Both the position numbers and the translations under genes were made by a program. Of a DNA stretch of 64,000 nt, positions 43,909 through 53,272 are shown one piece after another. Position 1 is the first letter of the stretch. Every line of letters starts with the position of its first letter. The notes beneath the pieces are model-generated. The model was not told where the DNA came from. It saw only the letters and a program-made list of their open reading frames with translations, and did not search any database. This stretch comes from Ketobacter sp963922875 (GTDB lineage Bacteria; Pseudomonadota; Gammaproteobacteria; Pseudomonadales; Ketobacteraceae), in NCBI GenBank assembly GCA_963922875.1, contig CAWUJH010000002.1:248001-312000 (forward strand). The letters are read 5' to 3'.

Positions 43909-44886
43909 TTACAGATTGTTGTTGAATAAAGAACCAATAATGGTGGTAGCTGCTACGTAAGCGGTTGTTTCTCCAGATACAACCTTTTGTGTAAGGTTTT
44001 CGCACAACTCTTTTGAAGTTCTGCTGTGTTTCAGGCGTCTTTCAACCAGTTCGTGTACTAGGCGCCACATCCAATCTTGGTTTTGCCGGGCTCGCTTTTG
44101 ATAGAAGCTTTTGTGATCAATACCTTCTTGTTTGTAGCTTTGGATCATATCCCATATGCCATCAATATTGCCATGCTCAAGTGCGGAACAGAGGCTAACT
44201 CGTGTTTGCCAGAACCCATTGTGTTGAAGTATGCCTAAGGCATTTTGGTAATGCTTTTGAGCTTGTTCAGCAAGGAAGCGGTTTTCACCGTCTGCTTTGT
44301 TAACAACGATGGCATCGGCAAGTTCCAGGATTCCTTTTTTTATACCTTGGAGTTCGTCGCCTGCATTGGGTAGCATCAGTACCAGAAAAAAATCAACCAT
44401 TCCGGCTACTTCATATTCTGATTGGCCCACGCCAACGGTTTCCACCAAGATAACATCGAAACCAGCTGCTTCGCACAACAACATGGTTTCTCTGGTTTTT
44501 TGCGCCACACCACCCAGAGCTCCACTACTGGGCGACGGTCGAATGTAGGCGTTTTTATGTTGAGAAAGTTTCTCCATCCTGGTTTTGTCACCCAGTATGC
44601 TGCCTCCGGTAACCGGAGAGCTGGGGTCCACCGCCAATACGGCTACCTTTTTACCAAGGTTCACCAGATGTAACCCGAATGCCTCTATGAAGGTGGACTT
44701 ACCTACGCCGGGAACGCCGGTAATACCAATTCTAATGCTATTGCCAGTGTACGGCAGCAGCCCTTCTAATAACACCTGGGCTTGTTGGCGATGGGCGTCT
44801 AGCTTACTCTCGGTCAAAGTAATAGCTTTAGCCAATTGTCGCCGATTGCCAGTTAATATTTGTTCAGGATTTATTTCTGTCAGCAT
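43909..44886 (-). CDS. meaB: Methylmalonyl-CoA mutase-associated GTPase MeaB
   Basis: 325-residue G3E-family GTPase that guards and reloads B12 on methylmalonyl-CoA mutase. Walker A is GITGVPGVGKSTFIEAFG; Walker B/Mg region AVDPSSPVTGGSILGDKTRM; switch region VETVGVGQSE; base-recognition NKADGEN. A C-terminal dimerisation arm is present. Its start overlaps the mutase stop by one base, so both proteins come from one coupled transcript. Confidence 0.94.
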   Translation of the reverse strand: MLTEINPEQILTGNRRQLAKAITLTESKLDAHRQQAQVLLEGLLPYTGNSIRIGITGVPGVGKSTFIEAFGLHLVNLGKKVAVLAVDPSSPVTGGSILGDKTRMEKLSQHKNAYIRPSPSSGALGGVAQKTRETMLLCEAAGFDVILVETVGVGQSEYEVAGMVDFFLVLMLPNAGDELQGIKKGILELADAIVVNKADGENRFLAEQAQKHYQNALGILQHNGFWQTRVSLCSALEHGNIDGIWDMIQSYKQEGIDHKSFYQKRARQNQDWMWRLVHELVERRLKHSRTSKELCENLTQKVVSGETTAYVAATTIIGSLFNNNL

Positions 44887-47030
44887 TAGTTTGATTTACT
44901 TATGGCATCCAAGACTTCACGAGCAGACACAGGAATTTTAGTACCGGGACCGAATATACCTTTGACGCCAGCTTGATAGAGAAAATCATAATCCTGGCGT
45001 GGGATCACGCCACCCACTACCACAATAATATCATCAGCCTCCAAAGCTTTTAAGGCGGCGATTAAATCGGGTACCAGAGTTTTATGACCTGCCGCTTGAG
45101 AAGAGACCCCGATTACATGAACATCATTTTCCACCGCTTGCTTGGCAACTTCTTCCGGCGTTGAAAAAAGTGGCGATAAATCAATATCGAATCCTACATC
45201 GGCGAAGGCGGTAGCAATGACCTTAGCACCGCGATCGTGGCCATCTTGCCCCATTTTTGCAACCAGCATTCGGGGGCGACGTCCTTGTTTATTTTCGAAG
45301 GCGGTTATGTCTTCGCGTATTTGCTGCCAATCCTGGTCTGCTTCATAAGAGCTTCCGTAGACTCCGGATACCGTTTTAGAGCTGGCGTTGAATCGACCCC
45401 AAACCGTTTCTAACGCATCGCTGATTTCGCCAACGGTTGCCCGCTCTCGGGCTGCTTTAATAGCTAATTCGAGGCCATTACCAGTGCCGTTTTTGGCCCA
45501 TTCGGTGAGTGCTTGCAGGGCTTTGTTGCAAGCGTCATTATCGCGTTTGGCGCGGGTATCTTGCAGGCGCTTAATTTGCTTTTCTCGTACATTGCTGTTG
45601 TCTATGTCGAGGAAATCGATGGCGTCTTCTTTATCGAGCACGTATTTATTAACGCCCACAATGACATCTTCACCCCGATCAATTCTGGCTTGTTTTCGAG
45701 CGGCTGCTTCTTCAATACGTAATTTCGGTTCGCCTTGCTCAATTGCTTTCGCCATGCCGCCTTTCGCCTGAATGTCTTGAATGATTGCCCAGGCTTTGTC
45801 TGCGATTTCCTGGGTCAGGCTTTCCATCATGTAAGATCCACCCCAGGGATCGATTACTTTGGTAATGCCGGTTTCTTCCTGAATAATAATTTGAGTGTTG
45901 CGGGCAATGCGGGCTGAGAATTCTGTGGGTAGGCCGATAGCTTCATCAAAAGCATTGGTGTGCAATGATTGAGTACCGCCAAAGACAGCCGCCATGGCTT
46001 CTATGGTGGTTCTTACAACGTTGTTGTAGGGGTCTTGTTCCGTGAGTGACCAACCCGAGGTTTGGCAATGAGTTCTTAGCATTTTTGACTTATCATCTTT
46101 GGGATCATATTCGCTCACAATACGATCCCATAGCAGTCTTGCTGCTCGCAGCTTGGCTATTTCCATGTAAAAGTTCATGCCTATCCCAAAGAAAAAAGAC
46201 AAGCGTGGGGCAAATTGATCTATATGAAGGCCAGTTTTGAGGGCGGTATCTATATACTCTTTGCCATCGGCCAGGGTATAGGCAAGCTCCAGCGCAGCAT
46301 CGGCGCCGGCTTCTTGAATATGATATCCGGAAATAGAGATGGAGTTGTATTTGGGCATGTGAGTTGAGGTGTAACCAATAATATCGGCAATAATCCTCAT
46401 GGACCCTTCGGGCGGGTAAATATAGGTATTCCGCACCATAAACTCTTTTAGAATATCATTTTGGATAGTACCGGAGAGCTGTTCCTGGCTTACACCCTGT
46501 TCTTCGGCAGCCACCACATACATGGCTAGAACAGGAAGCACGGCTCCGTTCATGGTCATTGACACGGATACTTTGTCCAGCGGAATGCTATCAAACAAGA
46601 TCTTCATATCCTCAACGGAATCAATAGCGACTCCCGCCTTGCCCACGTCGCCTGTGACCCGCGGATGATCTGAGTCGTAGCCACGATGGGTAGCCAGATC
46701 AAAGGCGACTGAAGCGCCTTGTTGGCCTGCGGCTAAATTCTTTTTATAGAAGGCGTTGGATTCTTCGGCGGTCGAGAACCCCGCATATTGGCGAATGGTC
46801 CAGGGGCGGCCCGCATACATGGTTGCCTTTGGCCCACGCAAGAAGGGCTCAATGCCAGGGTAGGTGTTACAATGTTGCAGGGACTGCAGGTCTTGAGCCG
46901 TATAAAGAGGTTTTACAGCTATGCCTTCAGGGGTCTGCCAGGTGAGCGATTCAAGGGGTTTGCCCCGTAACTCTTTGCTAGCAAGCTTTTCCCACTGTTC
47001 CATAGTGCCTTTTGGGGTTTCCGTTGTCAT
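44886..47030 (-). CDS. scpA: Methylmalonyl-CoA mutase (B12-dependent)
   Basis: Interconverts (R)-methylmalonyl-CoA and succinyl-CoA, allowing use of propionate, odd-chain fatty acids and branched amino acids. It has 714 residues, the single-chain homodimeric form. The TIM-barrel substrate domain has TMYAGRPWTIRQYAGFS and SVSMTMNGAVLPVLAMYV. The C-terminal cobalamin domain has GQDGHDRG with the cobalt-ligating His598, then GVSSQAAGHKTL and VVVGGVIP. It lies upstream of meaB and divergent from the epimerase gene; the three form a complete propionyl-CoA branch except for the carboxylase, which is outside the window. Confidence 0.96.
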   Translation of the reverse strand: MTTETPKGTMEQWEKLASKELRGKPLESLTWQTPEGIAVKPLYTAQDLQSLQHCNTYPGIEPFLRGPKATMYAGRPWTIRQYAGFSTAEESNAFYKKNLAAGQQGASVAFDLATHRGYDSDHPRVTGDVGKAGVAIDSVEDMKILFDSIPLDKVSVSMTMNGAVLPVLAMYVVAAEEQGVSQEQLSGTIQNDILKEFMVRNTYIYPPEGSMRIIADIIGYTSTHMPKYNSISISGYHIQEAGADAALELAYTLADGKEYIDTALKTGLHIDQFAPRLSFFFGIGMNFYMEIAKLRAARLLWDRIVSEYDPKDDKSKMLRTHCQTSGWSLTEQDPYNNVVRTTIEAMAAVFGGTQSLHTNAFDEAIGLPTEFSARIARNTQIIIQEETGITKVIDPWGGSYMMESLTQEIADKAWAIIQDIQAKGGMAKAIEQGEPKLRIEEAAARKQARIDRGEDVIVGVNKYVLDKEDAIDFLDIDNSNVREKQIKRLQDTRAKRDNDACNKALQALTEWAKNGTGNGLELAIKAARERATVGEISDALETVWGRFNASSKTVSGVYGSSYEADQDWQQIREDITAFENKQGRRPRMLVAKMGQDGHDRGAKVIATAFADVGFDIDLSPLFSTPEEVAKQAVENDVHVIGVSSQAAGHKTLVPDLIAALKALEADDIIVVVGGVIPRQDYDFLYQAGVKGIFGPGTKIPVSAREVLDAISKSN

Positions 47031-47191
47031 GTTTACCTCTCAGGAATCAATTTTCCCAGCCAAACTAACTGGCTGCACTGCAAAGATTGCATTCTAGCGG
47101 TTTATGGCGCTTCAGTGTAGGTGTGTGGACGTTCTTCGGGTACTATAACGGCTTAAACTGGCAACAGATTTTTATTTAAGAGGTAGATTCT

Positions 47192-47602
47192 ATGATTATA
47201 GGCCTAGATCATATTGCGATAGCAGTGCCGGAGTTGGAAAAAGCCATCCAACGCTTTGCAGAAGACTTCGGAATAGCACTTGCTGGCAAGGAATCCGTAG
47301 AGGATGCCAAAACCACTACGGCTTTTTTCCCCATTCCTGGTACTCAAATAGAATTGGTGCATCCACTTAACGGTGAAGGCCCAGTAGCTAAATATTTGGA
47401 AAAAAAGGGCGGAGGTTTACATCATATTTGTTTCAAGACAGACGATGTAGCAGGGGATATGAAACGCCTGACCGAAAAAGGTTATATCTTTCTTTCTGAC
47501 GCGCCAAAACCTGGCGCCCACGATACTCAGGTGGCTTTTATTCACCCCAAGTGCACTGACGGGGTCCTGATCGAGTTGGCTCAGTATCCGGACGGGCACT
47601 GA
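47192..47602 (+). CDS. mce: Methylmalonyl-CoA epimerase
   Basis: 136-residue glyoxalase-fold enzyme that converts (S)- to (R)-methylmalonyl-CoA, the mutase substrate. The metal ligands are in the expected places: His near the start (GLDHIAIAVPELEKA), Glu/His in GTQIELVHPL, His in GGGLHHICF, and Glu near the end (GVLIELAQY). AAGAGGTAG precedes the ATG. It is divergent from scpA with 161 bases between, which should hold both promoters. Confidence 0.94.
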   Translation: MIIGLDHIAIAVPELEKAIQRFAEDFGIALAGKESVEDAKTTTAFFPIPGTQIELVHPLNGEGPVAKYLEKKGGGLHHICFKTDDVAGDMKRLTEKGYIFLSDAPKPGAHDTQVAFIHPKCTDGVLIELAQYPDGH

Positions 47603-47645
47603 TTCTTTGCGATCTAAGCCTCAAGACAAGCAGTAACAGAAGGTT

Positions 47646-48257
47646 TTAACAACGCTGGGCGATTTCATGAATTTTGCTCCAATTTTTAGCTTCAATTAAT
47701 GGCACCGGTGTCAGCCAAGTGCCTCCTGCACAGAGCACGTTATTCAGGTCGAGGTAATCGTTAATCGTGTCTTCAGTGATGCCGCCGGTAGGGAAAAAGG
47801 ACATTTCGGGAAAAACTGCCCCCATGCCTTTTATGAAAGCGGGGCCACCGGCAATATTTGCAGGAAATAATTTAACCGTGGTTAAACCAAGGGTGAGGGC
47901 TAGCAATATTTCACTGGGTGTCATTACGCCAGGTATAATGTCCATCTGATTGGCTAGCGCTTCTGTAATCATGGCTTCGCTAATGCCCGGGCTTACGATG
48001 AATTGGGAACCAGCAGCCTGGGCTTGTGCTAGCTGGCGTTTGTCTTTTATCGTGCCAGCACCAACACAAAGATCGGGACGTTGTTGGCGTAGTATTTTAA
48101 TTGCCTCCAAGGCACATGAAGTTCTCATGGTGATTTCCAGAATCTTAAAGCCTGAGTCAGCAAGAACGTCTGCCAGAGGTAAGGCGGCATCGGCCGATGG
48201 CAGGGTAATCACTGGAATAATGCGTTTGCTTTGTTCTAGCTGAGAAAAAAAATCCAT
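47646..48257 (-). CDS. eda: 2-dehydro-3-deoxy-phosphogluconate aldolase
   Basis: 203-residue class I aldolase that splits KDPG to pyruvate and glyceraldehyde-3-phosphate, the last Entner-Doudoroff step. The active-site Glu lies in ILEITMRTSCALEAI, GAGTIKDKRQLAQA follows, and the Schiff-base Lys is in TVKLFPANIAGGPAF; FFPTGGI is the phosphate site. It follows edd by four bases, last gene of zwf-pgl-edd-eda. Confidence 0.95.
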   Translation of the reverse strand: MDFFSQLEQSKRIIPVITLPSADAALPLADVLADSGFKILEITMRTSCALEAIKILRQQRPDLCVGAGTIKDKRQLAQAQAAGSQFIVSPGISEAMITEALANQMDIIPGVMTPSEILLALTLGLTTVKLFPANIAGGPAFIKGMGAVFPEMSFFPTGGITEDTINDYLDLNNVLCAGGTWLTPVPLIEAKNWSKIHEIAQRC

Positions 48258-48261
48258 AAGG

Positions 48262-50076
48262 TTAAGACTCCAAAATAAAGCTTCCGCCTTGATCGGCCGC
48301 GCTTACTATCGCTCGAGCGTTACCAAATAACATTCTGCCCAGAGTCAAATTATCCTGAGTAGGTACAAATTCAGATCGTTGACGTAATTGTTCATCGGTG
48401 ACTTGAAGGGTTAAGCTGTTGTTGGCCCAGTCCACGGTGATAAGATCACCCGTAAGAATTTTTCCAATAATACCGCCATGGGCTGCCTCTGGTGTTATAT
48501 GAATGGCGGCAGGAAACTTGCCAGAAGCGCCAGACATTCTGCCATCTGTGATAAGCGCAATGTTAAATCCCTGGTTCTGCAGTGAGGTTAATGGAGGCGT
48601 CAGTTTGTGTAGTTCCGGCATGCCGTTAGCAGCAGGCCCTTGTCCCGGTAATACGGCGATAAAGTCTCGTTGTAAGGTGCCCGCAGAAAATGCTTCTATG
48701 ATTTGTTCCTGAGAACTAAATACAATGGCAGGCGCTGAAACCTTAGTGGCGGCAGAATTTGTCAGCGACGATACTTTAATAATGCTACGACCTATATTAC
48801 CTGCTAAGAGTTTCAGGCCACCAGTGGCCCGAAACGGTGCCGAAGCAGAGCGCAGTACCTGGGAGTCTTTGATAATGTCCGCTGGGTCAATCCACTGAAT
48901 GGTTTGATCTTTCAGTTCCAGTGGAAATTTTAATGCTTCACTAAATGGGATATTGAAAGCGGTTTCGATGTCTTCGAATAGCAGTCCCGCTTGGGCCAGA
49001 GTAACCGCTACGGCGGGTGTGCCGCCGTTGGCATGAAAAGCGTTTACGTCGGCGGATCCATTGGGATACAGTTTGGTCACCAAGGGAATCAGTTCGGAAA
49101 GTTCCGCGAAATCTTCCCAATCGAGCTGCCAGCCGCAGGCTTTGCCAATCGCCACTAAATGCAAGGTGTGATTGGTGGAGCCTCCTGTGGCAAGCAGGCC
49201 GATTACTCCATTCAATAGATTCTTGGCATCGAGAATATAGCCAAGGCCAGCGCGGGGTTGAAAGCAACGGCTTACGGCTTTAGCAACAGCCAATTCATTG
49301 AGCGCATCTCGTAATGGTTCGTTCGGTGCGACAAAGGCGCTACCTGGTAGTTGCAGCCCCATCATCTCCAATAGCATCTGATTGGAATTCGCAGTGCCAT
49401 AAAAAGTACAGGTGCCCTCTGAATGATAGGATTTTTCCTCGGATCGAAGTAGCTCATCAGAGCCCACTCGGCCTTCAGCATAAGCCACCCGAACTTTCGC
49501 TTTCTCTTCATTAGGGAGACCGCTTTGCATGGGGCCAGAAGGAATAAAAATTCCTGGCAAGTGGCCAAAAGACAGCGCGCCCATAAGCAGTCCTGGCACT
49601 ATTTTGTCGCAGATTCCTAAGTATAAACCAGCGTCGAAGGTATTATGGGACAGGGCTATAGCGGTAGATAACGCGATAACGTCGCGACTGAACAAAGAGA
49701 GTTCCATTCCCGGTTGACCTTGCGTGACTCCATCGCACATGGCAGGTGTGCCACCGGCAACTTGCGCAGTGGCACCATGGGCGAGGGCATATTTTTTTAG
49801 CTGTTCGGGATAACGATAGTAGGGATGGTGGGCCGATAACATATCGTTATAGGCTGTCACAATTGCCAAGTTGGGAGATGGCTGTTGTTGGCGCAATAAT
49901 AATTTTTCAGAAGAATTGGCAGCGGCGTAAGAATGGGCAAGATTGGTACAGCTTAGCTGATGGCGCGTGGGCCCATGGTTATTGTTGGCATCACAAAGTT
50001 CAAGATAGCGTTGTCGGCTTGCCTGACTTCGGTTGACTAGTTTGTCTAGTATCCCTTGCAGCTTAGTATGGGTCAT
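48262..50076 (-). CDS. edd: Phosphogluconate dehydratase
   Basis: 604-residue IlvD/Edd family iron-sulfur enzyme that turns 6-phosphogluconate into KDPG. Cluster cysteines are visible in GTPAMCDGVTQGQPGMELS, LGICDKIVPG and SEGTCTFYGTANSN. The C-terminal domain has ALITDGRMSGASGKFPAAIH. Its ATG overlaps the pgl stop by four bases (ATGA), suggesting coupling. Confidence 0.96.
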   Translation of the reverse strand: MTHTKLQGILDKLVNRSQASRQRYLELCDANNNHGPTRHQLSCTNLAHSYAAANSSEKLLLRQQQPSPNLAIVTAYNDMLSAHHPYYRYPEQLKKYALAHGATAQVAGGTPAMCDGVTQGQPGMELSLFSRDVIALSTAIALSHNTFDAGLYLGICDKIVPGLLMGALSFGHLPGIFIPSGPMQSGLPNEEKAKVRVAYAEGRVGSDELLRSEEKSYHSEGTCTFYGTANSNQMLLEMMGLQLPGSAFVAPNEPLRDALNELAVAKAVSRCFQPRAGLGYILDAKNLLNGVIGLLATGGSTNHTLHLVAIGKACGWQLDWEDFAELSELIPLVTKLYPNGSADVNAFHANGGTPAVAVTLAQAGLLFEDIETAFNIPFSEALKFPLELKDQTIQWIDPADIIKDSQVLRSASAPFRATGGLKLLAGNIGRSIIKVSSLTNSAATKVSAPAIVFSSQEQIIEAFSAGTLQRDFIAVLPGQGPAANGMPELHKLTPPLTSLQNQGFNIALITDGRMSGASGKFPAAIHITPEAAHGGIIGKILTGDLITVDWANNSLTLQVTDEQLRQRSEFVPTQDNLTLGRMLFGNARAIVSAADQGGSFILES

Positions 50077-50765
50077 GATTGATCCTCTGAGCTAAACACA
50101 GTGACTTTTTCGCCAACCTCAGCCATGAGTTTGGCGATGGGTGAAGGGCTGTTCGGATCGTTAATTATGCTTTCGAAACAGTGCAATTTATCAGCTCCGG
50201 GAATGAACAGTAAAATATGCGAAGCCTGTTTAATCCAGGAATAGGACATGGATATGCGCCGGTAGGGTGCCTCCGCTGGCGTAATTTCCACATAACGTTG
50301 CGCAGTGTTCATTGCGTCGTGGTACTCTTTCGCCTCGGGAAACAAAGACGCCGTGTGACCATCTAGACCCATGCCCAACACAATAATATCCAGTGAATTG
50401 GGTTGTTTAGCAGCCCATTGATTGCAGTACTGTAAGTTGCTGCTGAAGTTTTCAGTGTTCAGTAATGGAAAAAAAACCGGTTGCTCGGGTGCAACTAAGG
50501 ACAGAAAGTGATGAATCAGGGATTGATTTTGGTCATCCTTGCATTGTGTCCAGCGTTCGTCCACCAGCTGGAGGTGGACTTTGTTCCATAGTTGTTTGTA
50601 GGTGGCCAATTCCTCCAGCATTAATTTGGGTGAATTGCCGCCGGATAAGGCAAGGTGACATTGCGCCTGGGATGCTAGCCTCTGTCGTATCACTTGGCTG
50701 ATGTAAAGAGCAATAGTCTCGGGCAATTGCTCTTTACTGGCTTTTTTAAGGCTAAAACTAGTCAT
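50073..50765 (-). CDS. pgl: 6-phosphogluconolactonase
   Basis: 230-residue hydrolase of 6-phosphoglucono-lactone. Typical DevB/SOL motifs are CHLALSGGNSPKLMLEELA at the phosphate-binding loop, LQLVDERWTQCKDDQNQS, and VLGMGLDGHTASLFPEA with the catalytic His. It sits 2 bases after zwf and overlaps edd. Confidence 0.94.
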   Translation of the reverse strand: MTSFSLKKASKEQLPETIALYISQVIRQRLASQAQCHLALSGGNSPKLMLEELATYKQLWNKVHLQLVDERWTQCKDDQNQSLIHHFLSLVAPEQPVFFPLLNTENFSSNLQYCNQWAAKQPNSLDIIVLGMGLDGHTASLFPEAKEYHDAMNTAQRYVEITPAEAPYRRISMSYSWIKQASHILLFIPGADKLHCFESIINDPNSPSPIAKLMAEVGEKVTVFSSEDQS

Positions 50766-50767
50766 GA

Positions 50768-52240
50768 TTAACGTGAACCTTCATGCCAAAGTCGCCCGTC
50801 TTTGGCTAGCATCAAGGTAGAGCCAGCCGGGCCCCAGCTGCCACAAGCGTAGGGTTCCGGTGGGCTTGGGCTATTTTCCCAGTACGATAAAATGGGATCT
50901 ACCCAGCGCCAGGCCTGTTCTAGTTCATCCTGGCGTAAAAACAGGGTTTGATCTCCTTTGATTACATCGAGAAGCAAACGTTCATAAGCATCCGGCGACC
51001 GCTTTTTAGTGCGGGTGTTGGGGTTTAGGTTTAAATCTATCGTACGGACATCCATTCCCGGCCCCATTCTTTTGCCACAGAGACGAAGGGTTATGGTTTC
51101 ATCGGGTTGCAAAGTGATGACTAATTGATTATTCATCAATTGGCCACGGGGAGTATCAAAAATCCAATGGGGAATTTCCTTGAACTGAACCACGATTTCA
51201 CAACTTCTATTTGGTAAGCGTTTGCCGGTACGCATATAGAAGGGAACTCCGGACCAACGCATATTGTCGATAATCACTTTCATGGCGACAAAGGTTTCTA
51301 TATGGCTGTTAGGGTCGACACCATCTTCATCAACATAGCTATCGCAAGGCTTGCCATGAATTTGTCCTGCAGCGTATTGACCGCGAACCACTTGGCGGCT
51401 GATGCCGTCTTCCGTTAACGGTAATAGCGAATGCAGCACTTTAAGTTTTTCGTCGCGAATTCGGTCGGGCTCTGTACTGGCCGGTGGTTCCATGGCCAGA
51501 ATGCATAACAACTGCAATAAATGGTTTTGGACAATATCCCTTAAGGCGCCAGTTTCTTCGTAGAATTCGCCACGAGATTCCACCCCAAGGGTTTCAGAAA
51601 TGGTAATTTGAAAATGATCAATATAATGGTGATTCCACAAGGACTCGAACAGAGGGTTGGCGAAACGCAATACGAGAAGGTTTTGTACAGTCTCCTTCCC
51701 CAAATAGTGGTCGATACGATAGATTTGTGATTCGGTAAAGTAGTTGGACATTTGTCCGCTGATGGACTTGGCACTGGTGAGCTCTCGACCTATGGGTTTT
51801 TCCAATACCACTCTGGATTGCTGGTTGATTAGATTCTGAGAACCGAGGTTGGAAGCGATCACTGAATACAGTGACGAATGAGTAGAAAAGTAAAATACCC
51901 GGGGACGGTTTTCGTCATCACTGAGTAACGTACCTAATTCACGATAGGAGTCGGTTTTATCGGCAACCAGAGCTAGAAAATTCAGGTGCTTGGAGAATTG
52001 TTGCCAAGATACTTTATCCCAATCCTCTGCCGGTAGATGCTTTTCCAAGTGGTTCTCTACTTTATTGAGGAAAGTTTCCCGGTTGCCGGGAGGACGGCCT
52101 ACGGCTACGATTTTTGAATTGGCAGCAAAAGGTGAAGATCGATTGAGTTGATAGAGAGCGGGAAGTAGCTTGCGCATGGCTAGGTCCCCGGTCCCACCAA
52201 AGAGAACTAGATCAAATAACAGTTGATTGGTTTCTTTCAC
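50768..52240 (-). CDS. zwf: Glucose-6-phosphate dehydrogenase
   Basis: 490-residue enzyme that oxidises glucose-6-phosphate and yields NADPH. The nucleotide loop is FGGTGDLAMRKLLPALYQL, the substrate motif RIDHYLGKETVQN with the conserved Asp-His pair, and FYMRTGKRLPNR near residue 340. The start is GTG, with GAGGAG nine bases upstream. First gene of zwf-pgl-edd-eda, which routes sugar through the Entner-Doudoroff path. Confidence 0.96.
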   Translation of the reverse strand: MKETNQLLFDLVLFGGTGDLAMRKLLPALYQLNRSSPFAANSKIVAVGRPPGNRETFLNKVENHLEKHLPAEDWDKVSWQQFSKHLNFLALVADKTDSYRELGTLLSDDENRPRVFYFSTHSSLYSVIASNLGSQNLINQQSRVVLEKPIGRELTSAKSISGQMSNYFTESQIYRIDHYLGKETVQNLLVLRFANPLFESLWNHHYIDHFQITISETLGVESRGEFYEETGALRDIVQNHLLQLLCILAMEPPASTEPDRIRDEKLKVLHSLLPLTEDGISRQVVRGQYAAGQIHGKPCDSYVDEDGVDPNSHIETFVAMKVIIDNMRWSGVPFYMRTGKRLPNRSCEIVVQFKEIPHWIFDTPRGQLMNNQLVITLQPDETITLRLCGKRMGPGMDVRTIDLNLNPNTRTKKRSPDAYERLLLDVIKGDQTLFLRQDELEQAWRWVDPILSYWENSPSPPEPYACGSWGPAGSTLMLAKDGRLWHEGSR

Positions 52241-52282
52241 GCTCAGTAGCTCCTCGCTAGTTGCCTATACTAACCAATACGC

Positions 52283-52295
52283 CTTAATGATTAAG
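52283..52295. promoter_or_regulatory. Palindrome upstream of zwf
   Basis: CTTAAT-G-ATTAAG, a perfect 13-bp dyad 43 bases upstream of the zwf GTG, in the zwf/galU divergent region. It does not match the HexR operator pattern I know (TGTAAT-N-ATTACA type), so its reader is unknown. Confidence 0.3.
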
Positions 52296-52438
52296 TATGC
52301 AAGTTTTGGGCTTGGTTACGTAAAGTGGTTGGGGTAGGGTAGATCTTTATCACTCAATGTGGGTAGAATCCTCGCAGGTGAGACTAGGTGTTCACTCTTA
52401 TTTGAATTCATTTTTATATTTTTGCACAAGGTTGGGTC

Positions 52439-53269
52439 ATGATTAGTAAATGTATATTTCCTGTGGCCGGTTATGGCACACGATTTCTTCCAGCGACCAA
52501 ATCGCAGCCGAAAGAAATGTTGCCTATTGTTAACAAACCGTTGGTTCAGTATGGAGTTGAGGAAGCATTAGATGCTGGCCTCAAGGATATTGGTTTTGTG
52601 ACGGGGCGTGGTAAGCGCGCTATAGCAGATCACTTCGACATAAATTATGAGTTGGAGCATCAAATCAAAGGTACCGGGAAAGAGGCTTACCTGGATGGAA
52701 TTCGTAAAGTCATTGATCAGTGTACCTTTACCTATACTCGTCAAAATGAGATGAAAGGGTTGGGCCATGCTATTTTGACCGCGCGAAAAATGGTGGGAGA
52801 TCAGGCCTTTGGCGTTATTCTTGCCGATGATTTGTGTATCGAACAATCGCAAAGTGTTATGGCGCAAATGGTTGCTTTGTATCAGCAATTTCGTTGCAGT
52901 ATCGTGGCAATTGAAGAAGTACCGATGGAAGAAACCTATCGCTATGGTGTTATCGATGGGGAAAATATCAAAGAAGGTCTTTATCGCGTAACCGATATGG
53001 TGGAGAAGCCTGACCCCAAAGATGCACCCACTAATTTAGCGATAATAGGACGTTATATACTGACCCCGGATATTTTCGAAATTATTGAAAATACGCCACC
53101 GGGAGCTAATGGCGAAGTGCAAATCACCGATGCCCTATTAACGCAGGCGAAAAAAGGTTGTGTTATGGCTTATAAATACCGCGGTAAGCGTTTTGACTGC
53201 GGTAGTGTTGATGGCTTTGTTGAAGCCACCAACTACATGTATGAACACGTGTACAAAAACCCTAAGTAA
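52439..53269 (+). CDS. galU: UTP--glucose-1-phosphate uridylyltransferase
   Basis: 276-residue enzyme that makes UDP-glucose from UTP and glucose-1-phosphate. The nucleotidyltransferase loop is FPVAGYGTRFLPATKSQPKE; other family motifs are GFVTGRGKRAIADHFD, VILADDLC, and GRYILTPDIFEII. It is divergent from zwf and ends 3 bases from the convergent pgi. With Pgm and GalE in the window it forms a full UDP-glucose/UDP-galactose supply route for surface glycans. Confidence 0.96.
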   Translation: MISKCIFPVAGYGTRFLPATKSQPKEMLPIVNKPLVQYGVEEALDAGLKDIGFVTGRGKRAIADHFDINYELEHQIKGTGKEAYLDGIRKVIDQCTFTYTRQNEMKGLGHAILTARKMVGDQAFGVILADDLCIEQSQSVMAQMVALYQQFRCSIVAIEEVPMEETYRYGVIDGENIKEGLYRVTDMVEKPDPKDAPTNLAIIGRYILTPDIFEIIENTPPGANGEVQITDALLTQAKKGCVMAYKYRGKRFDCGSVDGFVEATNYMYEHVYKNPK

Positions 53270-53272
53270 AAC

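Noticed and set aside
52241..52438. HexR operator upstream of zwf
   Set aside because: No TGTAAT-type dyad was found; only the unrelated CTTAATGATTAAG palindrome is there.
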